In this document: positions 45,576 through 53,997 of the stretch, one piece after another
How positions within the stretch are numbered: the first letter of the stretch is position 1
How the letters are laid out: every line of letters begins with the position of its first letter
NCBI GenBank assembly: GCA_019748055.1
Contig: JAIEQC010000019.1
Span: 1-64,000, forward strand
Length of the DNA: 64,000 nucleotides
Direction: 5' to 3'
From: Caulobacteraceae bacterium
Lineage (GTDB): Bacteria > Pseudomonadota > Alphaproteobacteria > Caulobacterales > Caulobacteraceae
Program-made: the position numbers and the translations under genes
Notes under the pieces: model-generated
Database searches by the model: none
The model's input: only the letters and a program-made list of their open reading frames with translations
What the model was told of the DNA's origin: nothing

Positions 45576-46429
45576 CGCGGCTCCTCCTCCGGACGGTGGA
45601 CAAGGGAGACCAGCACCACCGAGATGATCATCAGCAAAAACCAGCTGCCCAGCTTGGCCAGCGACACCACTTCCCACCCCGCCTCCTGTCCGGGATAGGC
45701 CCAGGCCCGGCCCAGCGTGGCCAGGTTTTCGGCGAACCAGATGAACAGCGCCACCAGAAAGAACCCAACCAGCAGCGGCATCGCACGCCGGGTCCGGTCG
45801 GCCGTGAAGTGGAACGACCCTTGCCCGAACAGCAGGGCCGTGGCCACGAACAAGGCGATGCGAATGTCCGGCAGCCAGTGGTGGGCGAAGAAGTTGACGT
45901 AGATCGCCGCCGCCAGGACCCAGGTCGCCCCCTCTGGCGGGTAGCGGCGCACGCGGATGTGGAAGATGCGCTGGACCCGCGCGATGTAGCTGCCCACCGC
46001 CGCATACATGAAGCCGGAGAACAGCGGCACGTCGCCGATGCGCAAGCTGCTGGGCTCGGGATAGATCCAGCTGCCGTATGCGGTCTTGAACAGCTCCATC
46101 ACCGTGCCGGCGACGTGGAACAGGAAGATCACCCGCGCCTCGGCCCACGTCTCCAGCCTGAAGGCGAGCATCCCGGCCTGGATGGCGAGGGCGCCGAGGA
46201 CGAGGCCATCGTATCGGGCGACGGGGGCGTGATCGGGCCACAGGAGGTGGGTCGCGAGGATCAGCGCCAGCAACAGGCCCCCGAACAGGCAGGCCCAGCC
46301 CTGTTTGAGGCCGAACCAGAGGAACTCGAAGGCGGCGGCGCGCCACGCCCCCCGTTCGGCCCATGCCTGAGCTTCATGCAGCCAACGGCGGCCGAGGGCT
46401 TCGAGCGGGAGACGTCGAGTGGAGGTCAT
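45572..46429 (-). CDS. DUF817 family membrane protein
   Basis: A 285-residue polytopic protein with about eight hydrophobic helices. Sequence features fit DUF817: GTVMELFKTAYGSWIYPEP, PLFSGFMYAAVGSYIARVQRIF and YVNFFAHHWLPDIR. The family has no assigned function. The conserved Glu, Lys and His within or near helices hint at an enzymatic or transport role. It is followed by the methyltransferase with a TGATG-type overlap. Upstream lies a 149-base gap with one paired-hairpin repeat. Confidence 0.87.
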   Translation of the reverse strand: MTSTRRLPLEALGRRWLHEAQAWAERGAWRAAAFEFLWFGLKQGWACLFGGLLLALILATHLLWPDHAPVARYDGLVLGALAIQAGMLAFRLETWAEARVIFLFHVAGTVMELFKTAYGSWIYPEPSSLRIGDVPLFSGFMYAAVGSYIARVQRIFHIRVRRYPPEGATWVLAAAIYVNFFAHHWLPDIRIALFVATALLFGQGSFHFTADRTRRAMPLLVGFFLVALFIWFAENLATLGRAWAYPGQEAGWEVVSLAKLGSWFLLMIISVVLVSLVHRPEEEPR

Positions 46430-46505
46430 GCGCCGACCTCAGCAGACGCCGCCGCTCACCGCATGAGCGCGGCGTGAGCAATCGACGAAATCGCGGAGAT
46501 CAGAG

Positions 46506-46573
46506 GGAGCGCGGACCTCCAGGTCCGTGAAGCCGGTGGCCGATGCGGTCGCGGACCTGGAGGTCCGCGCTCC
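46506..46573. repeat. 68-bp paired-hairpin element (copy 3 of 3)
   Basis: GGAGCGCGGAC-CTCCAG-GTCCGTG and CGCGGAC-CTGGAG-GTCCGCGCTCC flank a 20-base centre. The outer 11-base arms are identical to those of the copy at 10721-10786. It ends five bases before the queF stop codon. Confidence 0.85.
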
Positions 46574-46578
46574 AGCAG

Positions 46579-47040
46579 TCAGCCCCGCCCACGATAGGTC
46601 GGCACGCCGGGGTCGGGGAGCCAGAGGCCCTTGGGCGGTTCGCCGGACTGCCAGAAGACGTCGATGGGGATGCCGCCGCGCGGGTACCACCAGCCGCCGA
46701 TGCGCAGCCAGCGGGGTTGGAGCAGGTCGTTCAGGCGCAGGCCGATGGAGACGGTGCAGTCCTCGTGGAAGGCGCCGTGGTTTCGGAAACTGGTCAGGTA
46801 GAGCTTCAGCGACTTGGATTCGACCAGCCAGTCCTGGGGCGCGTAGTCGATGACCAGGTGAGCGAAGTCCGGCTGGCCGGTGACGGGGCACAGGCTGGTG
46901 AACTCCGGCACCGTGAAGCGGGCCAGGTACAGGGCGTCGGGATGCGGATTCGGCACGCGCTCCAGCGCCGCCGTCTCGGGGCTGGCGGGAATGGGCGTGT
47001 GGGCGCCGAGCTGGGACAGGCCGGAGACGTCGGTGGTCAT
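46579..47040 (-). CDS. queF: NADPH-dependent 7-cyano-7-deazaguanine reductase (short type)
   Basis: A 153-residue unimodular QueF that reduces preQ0 to preQ1 in queuosine synthesis. The active site has Cys51 and Asp58 in [15 protein letters not shown], and the QueF motif reads [20 protein letters not shown]. Length matches the short type. No preQ1 riboswitch is seen in the 100-base divergent gap before the nitronate monooxygenase gene. No other queuosine gene is in the window. Confidence 0.96.
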   Translation of the reverse strand: MTTDVSGLSQLGAHTPIPASPETAALERVPNPHPDALYLARFTVPEFTSLCPVTGQPDFAHLVIDYAPQDWLVESKSLKLYLTSFRNHGAFHEDCTVSIGLRLNDLLQPRWLRIGGWWYPRGGIPIDVFWQSGEPPKGLWLPDPGVPTYRGRG

Positions 47041-47140
47041 GGGCGCGTCCTAGCGCCGATCCGCGCGCGCGTCACCGTCCGCATTGCCTTCCCCAGCGGC
47101 GCCGTCCTATCCGTAGCGAAACGCAACGGGGTGAACGTCC

Positions 47141-48073
47141 ATGGCCATTCCTGAGAACCTGAAGTCCGGGCTGACGCTGCCGGTGATCGCGGCGCCGATG
47201 TTTCTGGTCAGCGGGCCCGATCTGGTGGTGGAGTGCTGCAACGCGGGGGTGATCGGCACCTTTCCGTCGCTGAACCAGCGCACGACCGAGGGCTATCGGG
47301 AGTGGCTGCACGAGATCAAGGCGCGGCTGAAGCCCGACGCGGCGGCGTTCGGCGTGAACCACATCGTGCACCCGACCAATCCGCGACTGATGGCCGACAT
47401 GATGGTGTCGGTCGAGGAGAAGGTGCCGCTGATCATCACCAGCCTGGGCGCGGTGCGCGACGTGGTCGACGCGGTGCACGGATACGGCGGGGTGGTGTTC
47501 CACGACATCGCCAACATCCGCCATGCGAGGAAGGCGGCCGAGGCCGGGGTCGACGGCCTGATCCTGGTCGCCGGCGGCGCGGGCGGGCACGCGGGCGTGG
47601 TGCACCCCTTCGCCCTGGTGGAGGAGGTGCGAAGCTTCTTCTCCGGCACGATCATTCTGTCGGGCTGCATCTCGACCGGGCGCGACGTGGCGGCGGCGCG
47701 GGCGCTGGGCGCGGACTTCGCCTATCTGGGCACGCGCTTCATCGCCACGACCGAGAGCGCGGCCCAGGCCGAGTACAAGCAGATGATCGTCGACTCAGGC
47801 TCGATGGACGTGACCTACACGCCCGCCGTGTCGGGCATCCCGGCGAACTTCCTGACCAAGTCGCTGGTGGCCAACGGGATCGATCCCAAGTCCCTGCCGG
47901 AGCACAAGCTGGACATGGGCGAGGAGGCCAAGGCGTGGAAGACGGTGTGGTCGGCCGGCCAGGGCTCGGGCGCCATCCACGACGTGGTCCCGACCGCCGA
48001 TCTGGTCGCGCGGCTCAAGTCCGAGTGGCGCGAGGCGCTGGACGGACTGGCGAACGATCGTTCCGTTTACTGA
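47141..48073 (+). CDS. Nitronate monooxygenase (NMO/FabK-like flavoprotein)
   Basis: A 310-residue FMN-binding TIM-barrel protein of the NMO family. The N-terminal LTLPVIAAPMFLVSGPDLV, the flavin-phosphate motif LVAGGAGGHAG and the end strand SGCISTGRDVAAARALGADFAYLGTRF are typical. Members oxidise nitronates such as propionate-3-nitronate, a respiratory toxin, or act as enoyl reductases. No acyl-carrier gene is near, so nitronate detoxification is more likely. It diverges from queF. Confidence 0.88.
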   Translation: MAIPENLKSGLTLPVIAAPMFLVSGPDLVVECCNAGVIGTFPSLNQRTTEGYREWLHEIKARLKPDAAAFGVNHIVHPTNPRLMADMMVSVEEKVPLIITSLGAVRDVVDAVHGYGGVVFHDIANIRHARKAAEAGVDGLILVAGGAGGHAGVVHPFALVEEVRSFFSGTIILSGCISTGRDVAAARALGADFAYLGTRFIATTESAAQAEYKQMIVDSGSMDVTYTPAVSGIPANFLTKSLVANGIDPKSLPEHKLDMGEEAKAWKTVWSAGQGSGAIHDVVPTADLVARLKSEWREALDGLANDRSVY

Positions 48074-48105
48074 CGGATTGCGGAACCTGCGCGCCTGTGG
48101 TGCGT

Positions 48106-48822
48106 ATGGCGACCATGATTCGAGCAAGCTTGACCTTGGCGGGCCTTGTGGCCGCCCTCGCCTCCCCCGCCCTGGCGCAGGATGCGGCTCCGCGCGGCGA
48201 CTGGGCCTTCGGGCTGGGCGCCGCCACCGACAACAAGTCCAAGGACGTCTCGAAGTCCGAGGGAAATCCCTATGTCTGGGGCCTGGCCGAATGGACCAGC
48301 GCGGACGGCGCTTTCTACGCCGGTCCGGCGTTCGAGACGGTGCGCTCCAACGGATCGGAACTTGAGGCGGCGGTCTTCGCCGGCTGGCGACCGCAAGTCA
48401 TGGGTTTCGACCTGGACCTGAACGTCGAGCACAAGTGGCTGATCGACGCCGATCCGGGGACCGACGACGATGCGTTCGAGTTCACCGCCGACGTCATGCG
48501 CTCCATCGGGCCTGTCGAGGGACGCCTGAGGGTTCAGTACACGCCGGACAGCACCGGCTCACGTGAAGCATGGACCTGGACGGAAGCTCGCGTCAGTTGG
48601 GACCAGACGCCGACGTTGGCCTGGTCCGCTTCGATCGGCGAACGTGAGCAGGAGGTCGGGGTCGACTACATGGGCTGGAACGTGGGGGCCACCTGGCGGC
48701 TGAGCGACCGGTTCGAACTGGACGGGCGCTGGCACGACTCCGACGTGGACGGACCCATGCCGGTCGGCGACGACGAGACCTATGAGGGTCGGTTCGTGAT
48801 CGGACTGTCGGCCTACTTCTGA
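48106..48822 (+). CDS. TorF-like putative outer-membrane porin
   Basis: A 238-residue exported beta-barrel candidate. The signal peptide (IRASLTLAGLVAALASPALAQ) precedes repeated amphipathic strands such as FAGWRPQVMGFDLDLNVEHKW and EARVSWDQTPTLAWSASIGE, and the C-terminus ends with GRFVIGLSAYF, an outer-membrane signature Phe. This resembles the TorF family, which is common in Proteobacteria. ATG 48106 or 48115 are both possible. It follows the nitronate monooxygenase gene by 32 bases on the same strand. Confidence 0.72.
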   Translation: MATMIRASLTLAGLVAALASPALAQDAAPRGDWAFGLGAATDNKSKDVSKSEGNPYVWGLAEWTSADGAFYAGPAFETVRSNGSELEAAVFAGWRPQVMGFDLDLNVEHKWLIDADPGTDDDAFEFTADVMRSIGPVEGRLRVQYTPDSTGSREAWTWTEARVSWDQTPTLAWSASIGEREQEVGVDYMGWNVGATWRLSDRFELDGRWHDSDVDGPMPVGDDETYEGRFVIGLSAYF

Positions 48823-48930
48823 CGGGGGTGCGACGCCTGCGGCGGGGAGTCGCTGGGCGCGGCCAGAAGCGGCGACGCTTCGTTACTGCACCGGGTCGAC
48901 GATGACCCGTCTCAGGAAAGAGGCCTCCCC

Positions 48931-49488
48931 ATGAAGAAGACCCCGATGATGCTGAGCGTCGCCGCCGCCTTGGCCGTGGCCGGTGTGACCCCGACCGTCG
49001 CGCGCGAGTTCGCCGATCCCGCCATCGTCCAGCCCGCCCAAGCCAAGACAGTCGTGGAAGTCGCCGTCGGCTCGCCCGACCACACCACCCTGGTGACCGC
49101 TGTGCAGGCCGCCGGCCTGGTCGAGACGCTGTCGGGCACGGGCCCGTTCACCGTCTTCGCACCGACCAACGCCGCCTTCGGCAAGGTGCCGGCCGAAACG
49201 CTGCAGGCGGTACTGCGTCCGGAGAACCGCGCCCTGCTGATGGGCGTGCTGACCTACCACGTGGTGCCGGGCAAGGTGCTGGCGGCCGACCTGATCAAGC
49301 TGATCCAGGACGGCGGCGGCCAGGCGACCGTGACGACGGTTCAGGGCGGAACCCTGACCGCCCGCGTCGTGGGCGGCGCCGTGGTGCTGACCGACGAGAC
49401 CGGCGCCCAGGTGCGCGTTACCGCCACCGACCTCACGGCCGACAACGGCGTGGTTCACGTCGTGGACGGCGTGCTGATGCCGAACTGA
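48931..49488 (+). CDS. Exported fasciclin-domain protein
   Basis: A 185-residue protein with signal peptide (cleavage near PTVAR) and one FAS1/fasciclin domain (about residues 45-183). Hallmark H1 region is GPFTVFAPTNAAFGKVP; the H box is YHVVPGKVLAADL; the C-terminal strand reads NGVVHVVDGVLMPN. Such proteins are secreted adhesins or periplasmic proteins in alphaproteobacteria, often linked to envelope stress. AGGAAAGAGG lies before ATG. A terminator follows 12 bases after the stop. Confidence 0.93.
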   Translation: MKKTPMMLSVAAALAVAGVTPTVAREFADPAIVQPAQAKTVVEVAVGSPDHTTLVTAVQAAGLVETLSGTGPFTVFAPTNAAFGKVPAETLQAVLRPENRALLMGVLTYHVVPGKVLAADLIKLIQDGGGQATVTTVQGGTLTARVVGGAVVLTDETGAQVRVTATDLTADNGVVHVVDGVLMPN

Positions 49489-49500
49489 CGAGACGAGAGC

Positions 49501-49534
49501 GGGCGGTCGGAGACGGCCGCCCGTCCATCCTTTT
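49501..49534 (+). terminator. Rho-independent terminator after the fasciclin gene
   Basis: GGGCGG pairs with CCGCCC around a GC-rich ten-base loop, and TCCATCCTTTT follows. Orientation is + strand. The remaining 175 bases to the cold-shock gene are free for its promoter and long leader. Confidence 0.7.
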
Positions 49535-49710
49535 GCGGGGCGCGACCTTGCCCCGGCGGGGCGCCGTCCCCATTTGAACGACGTCGAACTCTCGTTGCGA
49601 AACGCCGCTGCCCCTTTGCACCGCGCACCGAGGTTACGCCGATCCCATCAAGACCCGACGGGCCGCCACGGAATCTTCCCGGTGGCCAACGCCTTATCGG
49701 AGGTCATGAC

Positions 49711-49923
49711 ATGGCGACCGGCACAGTCAAATGGTACAATTCCACCAAGGGTTACGGCTTCATCCAGCCTGACGACGGCGGCAAGGACGTATTCGTCCAC
49801 GCCTCGGCCGTCGAGGTTTCGGATTTCGGCACCCTGAACGAGAACCAGAAGGTCTCGTACGAGGTCGAACGCGACGCCCGCTCGGGCAAGGAATCGGCCG
49901 GCCGCCTGCAGGCGGCGGAGTAG
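49711..49923 (+). CDS. Cold-shock protein (CspA family)
   Basis: A 70-residue single cold-shock domain that binds single-stranded RNA and DNA. RNP1 is [11 protein letters not shown]2 is [14 protein letters not shown] site precedes the ATG. The leader may be up to 150 bases long, which is typical of cold-regulated csp genes, but a promoter is not clear. The next gene encodes another nucleic-acid-binding OB-fold protein and starts six bases later, so the two are likely made together. Confidence 0.95.
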   Translation: MATGTVKWYNSTKGYGFIQPDDGGKDVFVHASAVEVSDFGTLNENQKVSYEVERDARSGKESAGRLQAAE

Positions 49924-49929
49924 GCCGTC

Positions 49930-50172
49930 TTGCCCGTCGATCCCGGCCGTCCGGCCCCCGCGAAGACGCCCGAGCCCATCGCCTTCGACGGCGAGGTGGT
50001 CGGACTTCTGCCGCTGGGTCTGCGTCGGGTGCGGCTGACGAACGGGCACGTGGTCACGGTCCTGCCGCCGCGCGGCAAGGACCAGCCGCCGTGCCTGGTC
50101 GGCGACGCCGTGAGCATCGAGATCGCCTTCAATCAGCTGAGGGGCTGGCGTCTGTCCGGACGCCGGCCCTGA
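49930..50172 (+). CDS. IF-1-like S1/OB-fold protein
   Basis: An 80-residue protein whose core (FDGEVVGLLPLGLRRVRLTNGHVVTVL...CLVGDAVSIEIA...GWRLSGRRP) aligns by eye with translation initiation factor IF-1 across its whole length. The basic GKMRKNRIR loop of true IF-1 is replaced by PPRGKDQPP. It starts on TTG, with the only ribosome-binding site (GGAG) inside the end of the cold-shock gene. It is probably an IF-1 paralogue rather than the essential infA. Possible roles are cold-shock translation or RNA melting. Confidence 0.68.
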   Translation: MPVDPGRPAPAKTPEPIAFDGEVVGLLPLGLRRVRLTNGHVVTVLPPRGKDQPPCLVGDAVSIEIAFNQLRGWRLSGRRP

Positions 50173-50197
50173 GGCCTCCCCACAAACGGAGCTGCCC

Positions 50198-50449
50198 ATG
50201 ACCCCGCTGAGCGAACGAGTTCCCCTGATGAACGACGACGACCTCAAGGTCCTGCGCGCCAATGCCGAACGGCTGGTGTCGCACGGATCGAACACACAGA
50301 TGACCGCCGCGGCCGAACTGCTGCCGGTCATCGACGAGGAGCGCGCGCGCCGCGCCGCCCTGCCCCCCACGCCGGTCGTGCGGAAGCCGGCGGTGCGCAA
50401 GAAGAAGGAACTGCCGGCGACCGGGCACCAGACGGCCCTGCCGGGGTGA
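50198..50449 (+). CDS. Small hypothetical charged protein
   Basis: An 83-residue protein with a helical acidic N-terminal part (NDDDLKVLRANAERLVSHGSNTQMTAAAELLPVIDEERARRAAL) and a Pro/Lys-rich tail. GGAG lies before the ATG. It is third in a row after the cold-shock and IF-1-like genes, and may belong to the same transcript. No family recognised. The LPATG near its end is not a sortase signal, because no hydrophobic segment follows. Confidence 0.65.
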   Translation: MTPLSERVPLMNDDDLKVLRANAERLVSHGSNTQMTAAAELLPVIDEERARRAALPPTPVVRKPAVRKKKELPATGHQTALPG

Positions 50450-50453
50450 CCCC

Positions 50454-51614
50454 TCAGCCCAGCGCCTGATCCAGATCGGCGATCAGGTCCTCGACGTCCT
50501 CGACGCCGACCGACAGGCGGATCAGGTTTTCCGTGACGCCGCCGGCCTCGCGCAGTTCCTTCGGCACGCTGGCATGGGTCATGATGGCCGGATGGTTTAC
50601 TAGGCTTTCGACGCCGCCCAGCGACTCCGCCAGAGTGAAGACCTGCACCCGCTCCAGCACCTGACGGGTGCGGGCCAGGTCGCCGTCGATGATTGCGGTG
50701 ACCATGCCGCCGAAGCGGCCGTTCATCTGGCGCGCCGCCAGATCATGCTGCGGGTGGGAGATGAGGCCGGGATAGACGACGCGGGCGACGCCTTTGCGGT
50801 CCTCCAGCCAGCGGGCGACGGCGAGCGCGTTCTCGTTGTGAGCCTTCATCCGCACGCCCAGCGTCTTCAGGCCCCGGTTTGCCAAGAAGGCGTCGAAAGG
50901 GCCCATGACGCCGCCGACGGAGTTCTGGAGAAACTTCAGCTGGGCGGCGAGGTCGGCGTTCGCGGTGACCAGCGCTCCGCCGATGACGTCGGAATGGCCG
51001 TTCAGATACTTCGTCGCCGAATGCATGACCACGTCAGCGCCCAGCGACAGCGGCTGCTGGCTCCACGGCGTGGCGAAGGTGTTGTCGACGACCAGGATCA
51101 GGCCGTGGGCCCTGGCGATCTTGGCTAGGCCCTGAACGTCCGCCAGTTTCATCAGCGGATTGGTGGGCGTCTCGGCCCAGATCATCCTAGTCTTCGGCGT
51201 GATGGCCGCCTCGACCGAGGTCAGGTCGCTGAAATCGACGTAGGTGAAGTCCAACCCGGCCGAGCGGCGGCGCACCCGCTCGAACAGGCGCCATGAGCCG
51301 CCATACAGGTCGTCGCCGGTGACGATGTGCGATCCCGCGTCGAGCAGCTCCAGCGCCGTCGACGTGGCCGCCATGCCCGAAGCGAAGCCGAAGGCGTGGG
51401 TCCCACCCTCAAGGTCCGCCAGACACGCCTCGAACGCCTCGCGCGTCGGGTTCTTGCCCCGCGCGTACTCATAACCCTTGTTCACGCCCGGGCTTTCCTG
51501 GGCGTAGGTCGACGTGGCGTAGATCGGGGTCATGACCGCGCCGGTCGTCGGATCGGGGCGCTGGCCCGCGTGGATGGCGCGGGTCGAGAAGCCTTGGCGG
51601 TTGCGGATGGTCAT
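50454..51614 (-). CDS. Cystathionine gamma-lyase/gamma-synthase family PLP enzyme
   Basis: A 386-residue Cys/Met metabolism PLP enzyme. PLP Lys202 is in MHSATKYLNGHSDVIGG; the N-terminal GFSTRAIHAGQRPDPTTGAV and the C-terminal SLGGVESLVNHPAIMTHAS are family marks. With the nearby cystathionine beta-synthase it would complete reverse transsulfuration from homocysteine to cysteine, as a gamma-lyase. A gamma-synthase (MetB) function cannot be excluded by sequence. ATG 51612-51614 overlaps the stop of the upstream hydrolase gene. Confidence 0.9.
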   Translation of the reverse strand: MTIRNRQGFSTRAIHAGQRPDPTTGAVMTPIYATSTYAQESPGVNKGYEYARGKNPTREAFEACLADLEGGTHAFGFASGMAATSTALELLDAGSHIVTGDDLYGGSWRLFERVRRRSAGLDFTYVDFSDLTSVEAAITPKTRMIWAETPTNPLMKLADVQGLAKIARAHGLILVVDNTFATPWSQQPLSLGADVVMHSATKYLNGHSDVIGGALVTANADLAAQLKFLQNSVGGVMGPFDAFLANRGLKTLGVRMKAHNENALAVARWLEDRKGVARVVYPGLISHPQHDLAARQMNGRFGGMVTAIIDGDLARTRQVLERVQVFTLAESLGGVESLVNHPAIMTHASVPKELREAGGVTENLIRLSVGVEDVEDLIADLDQALG

Positions 51615-52339
51615 CGAATCTCCCGGCCGACGTTCGAGCCGTAGAACTGGGCCGAGACCTGGAAGATTTCCACCCATTCCTGAGGCCGAAAGATATGCCC
51701 GGCGCCGGCCACCATATGCTCACGCACCGAGATGTCCCGCGCGCGCAGGAACTCGACCCAAGCCGCCGTGTTGCGCGGCAAGACGTGCGTGTCGTTCTCG
51801 GCACGGATCATCAGCACCGGAATGCGTCGACGCGGCGGGCGGGGCGTGTAGACGTCGACGCCTCCGGCCAGCCCGATCGCCGCCGCCGCGCGGCTGTTTC
51901 CCAAGGCCCCGTCGACCGCGACGTAGGAACCCAGCGAATAGCCGAACATGGCCGTGCGGCGGCGGTCGATCCCTCGGTCGATGAACCAGTCGATGGCGTG
52001 CTCGCCGACGTCGCGCCAGGCCTCCATCATGCGCTCGGGCCGGATGCCGTCGTCGGCCATGGCGTCCGTATAGAGCGGCGTCAGCACCTCGTAACCGTCG
52101 CCGGCGAACTGCATCGCCAGATCGTGCCAGGGTCCGTCGTTGCGGATACGCCCGCCGGAGCCGTGCATCATCACAATCGCGGACTTTCGACCTTCGCCGA
52201 CGGGGCGATAGTGGATGGCTCTGATGTTCTTGCCGTGGCTTTGAAAGTCCATGCCGACATAGGTCAGCAAGGGCTCCTGCGAGGCGGCGGGGTCGGAAAG
52301 GGCCGCCGCCAGTCCACCCAGCACCGTCCGACGTCGCAT
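51611..52339 (-). CDS. Exported alpha/beta hydrolase (dienelactone-hydrolase-like), paralogue 1
   Basis: A 242-residue hydrolase with a Tat-like N-terminus (MRRRTVLGGLAAAL). The oxyanion segment IVMMHGSGG, nucleophile elbow FGYSLGS, acid residue in RAENDTH and His in GAGHIFRPQEWVEIF complete the triad. It resembles the next two genes upstream in order and length, notably the late H-x-F-x-P-x-EW motif. GAGG five bases before ATG 52337-52339 supports this start over a GTG two codons earlier. Substrate unknown. Confidence 0.85.
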   Translation of the reverse strand: MRRRTVLGGLAAALSDPAASQEPLLTYVGMDFQSHGKNIRAIHYRPVGEGRKSAIVMMHGSGGRIRNDGPWHDLAMQFAGDGYEVLTPLYTDAMADDGIRPERMMEAWRDVGEHAIDWFIDRGIDRRRTAMFGYSLGSYVAVDGALGNSRAAAAIGLAGGVDVYTPRPPRRRIPVLMIRAENDTHVLPRNTAAWVEFLRARDISVREHMVAGAGHIFRPQEWVEIFQVSAQFYGSNVGREIR

Positions 52340-52350
52340 GGTCACCTCAC

Positions 52351-53073
52351 TTAGCCGAGGTGAGGGCGGGCGAACCGCTCGGCGCGACTGAAGATCTCAC
52401 CCCATTCCGGGGGTTCGAACACATGATTGGTGGAGTCCAGCACATAGGTCTCCACGCGAACGCCAGCCGCACGCATGCGCCGCTGCCACGCTCGGGTCGA
52501 GGCAGGCGGGACTACAGGATCCGCGTCGGCATATATGAGCAAAACTGGCGGCTTATGGACGATTCTTTCTGCGGGCAGATCACCGCCTGACGCAATGCCT
52601 ACCGCGCACCGGAATCCTGGACGAGTCAACGCCGTCTCCGTGGCAAGCCAACCTCCGCGAGAGAACCCCATTGTCGCCACTCGGCCCGGCCCGACGCCGT
52701 GTGCCGACGCAAGCCAATCTGCGCAGTCGCTGACCAGTCGCACCCAGCGAGCACGATTCTCGGGACTTGGGGTGGGGGTGGGGCCAAGATAGTTCGGCAT
52801 GACGACGACGTAGCCACGCTCCGTCATCCTTACCGCGTCCCGGTAGAAGCGCGGGAGATCATTGTTGGTGCCGCCACCGCCGTTCAACAGAATCACGCCA
52901 GCCCCCCGCATAGGAGCGTCCGGGCGGACAGGCGTGAACAGAACCGCCGCCACTTCCTGACCCTCGCTGATGAAGGACGTCAAAGCGACGCCGGGCCCCA
53001 AGTCTTGGCTTCCCCATGCGTGGAGCGGAGCCAGGGCAAGTCCCCCGGCCAATGCAGTCCTTCGCGTCAGCAT
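52351..53073 (-). CDS. Exported alpha/beta hydrolase, paralogue 2
   Basis: A 240-residue hydrolase with twin-Arg signal (MLTRRTALAGGLALAPLHAWG). It has ILLNGGGGTNNDLP in place of the HG oxyanion box, the elbow MGFSRGGW, Asp in YADADPV and His in TNHVFEPPEWGEIF. The frame extends upstream, but the Met before the signal peptide is preferred. No good ribosome-binding site is visible, so translation may rely on the gene 20 bases upstream. Confidence 0.83.
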   Translation of the reverse strand: MLTRRTALAGGLALAPLHAWGSQDLGPGVALTSFISEGQEVAAVLFTPVRPDAPMRGAGVILLNGGGGTNNDLPRFYRDAVRMTERGYVVVMPNYLGPTPTPSPENRARWVRLVSDCADWLASAHGVGPGRVATMGFSRGGWLATETALTRPGFRCAVGIASGGDLPAERIVHKPPVLLIYADADPVVPPASTRAWQRRMRAAGVRVETYVLDSTNHVFEPPEWGEIFSRAERFARPHLG

Positions 53074-53092
53074 CCCGAAGTGCCGCCGCGGC

Positions 53093-53884
53093 TCAACCGC
53101 CGGCCACCGGCGAGAAGTGGGTTTCGAGGAACTGACGTGTGCGTTGGAAGACATGGCACCAAGTCGGCGCGTCCAGTTCGTGCTGTTGCCCGGCCAACAA
53201 TTCGGTTTCCACGGTCGCGCCGCGCACCCCCAGATTGCGGGCCAAAGCCTCCATCGATCGTACGCTGACCGAACGGTCGGAACGGCCATGCATGAGGAGG
53301 ATTGGAATCGAGCGGGATCCCCTCGAGGTCGTGCCGAAAATGTCCGTACCGGCCGAGACGCCGATCGCCCCCGCCGCGGACCCGTAGTCGGTCAGCGAAC
53401 CATCCGTGGCCAGAAAGCCGCCGAGCGAATACCCCCACAGCACGACCTTCTGTGGATCTACGCCCGGTTGTGAGGCCAGAAAACGAACGGCCTCACCGGA
53501 CGCCTGCGACCATTCCTTGATGTCGTCGCCATTGAATCTTTGCCGCCACTGACGCGCGTCGAAATAACTGGGCATCAAGACGGTGTAGCCCCGCGAGGCG
53601 AGCTGGATGGCGTGAGGGTCGAACAGCGGCCCATGCCCGCCCAAGCCGGTGAATCCGTGGAGGAGAACGATGCCAACCCCGTTCTCCGTACCCGGCCGCG
53701 GCTTGTAGAACAGCGCCGGGATCGGCCTTCCTTTGTAATCGTAGGTGATCGAGTCACGCGTTGCGTTGTGGCGCACATCATCAGCGCATCCGGCCATGGA
53801 AGCCTGCTGGGCGAGCGCAGGCCCCGCTGCGCATGCAAGCGCGGCAAGAGAGATCATCAGCAGTCGAGAAATCGGACGCGTCAT
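53093..53884 (-). CDS. Exported alpha/beta hydrolase, paralogue 3
   Basis: A 263-residue hydrolase with a Sec-like signal peptide (LLMISLAALACAAGPALAQ). The oxyanion box is VLLHGFTG, the nucleophile elbow LWGYSLGGF, the acid Asp in HGRSDRS and the His in QQHELDAPTW. It is first of the three tandem hydrolase genes. The signal differs from the Tat-like ones of the other two. A 113-base gap separates it from the cystathionine beta-synthase gene. Confidence 0.85.
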   Translation of the reverse strand: MTRPISRLLMISLAALACAAGPALAQQASMAGCADDVRHNATRDSITYDYKGRPIPALFYKPRPGTENGVGIVLLHGFTGLGGHGPLFDPHAIQLASRGYTVLMPSYFDARQWRQRFNGDDIKEWSQASGEAVRFLASQPGVDPQKVVLWGYSLGGFLATDGSLTDYGSAAGAIGVSAGTDIFGTTSRGSRSIPILLMHGRSDRSVSVRSMEALARNLGVRGATVETELLAGQQHELDAPTWCHVFQRTRQFLETHFSPVAGG

Positions 53885-53997
53885 GGGAACGGGCTCTGTC
53901 CTACGTTGAACGGCGTTCCCTACTCAGACCGACAATTCGCCGCGCGTCCAGCCAGATCGTCACATTGTGGACGCATTCGGCCAGCGTTCCAGCCAAA

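Noticed and set aside
47041-47140. preQ1 riboswitch upstream of queF.
   Set aside because: No preQ1-I or -II core (short hairpin plus A-rich tail) is visible in the 100-base divergent gap.
50400-50449. LPATG near the C-terminus of the 83-residue protein as a sortase signal.
   Set aside because: No hydrophobic helix or basic tail follows, there is no signal peptide, and the organism is Gram-negative.
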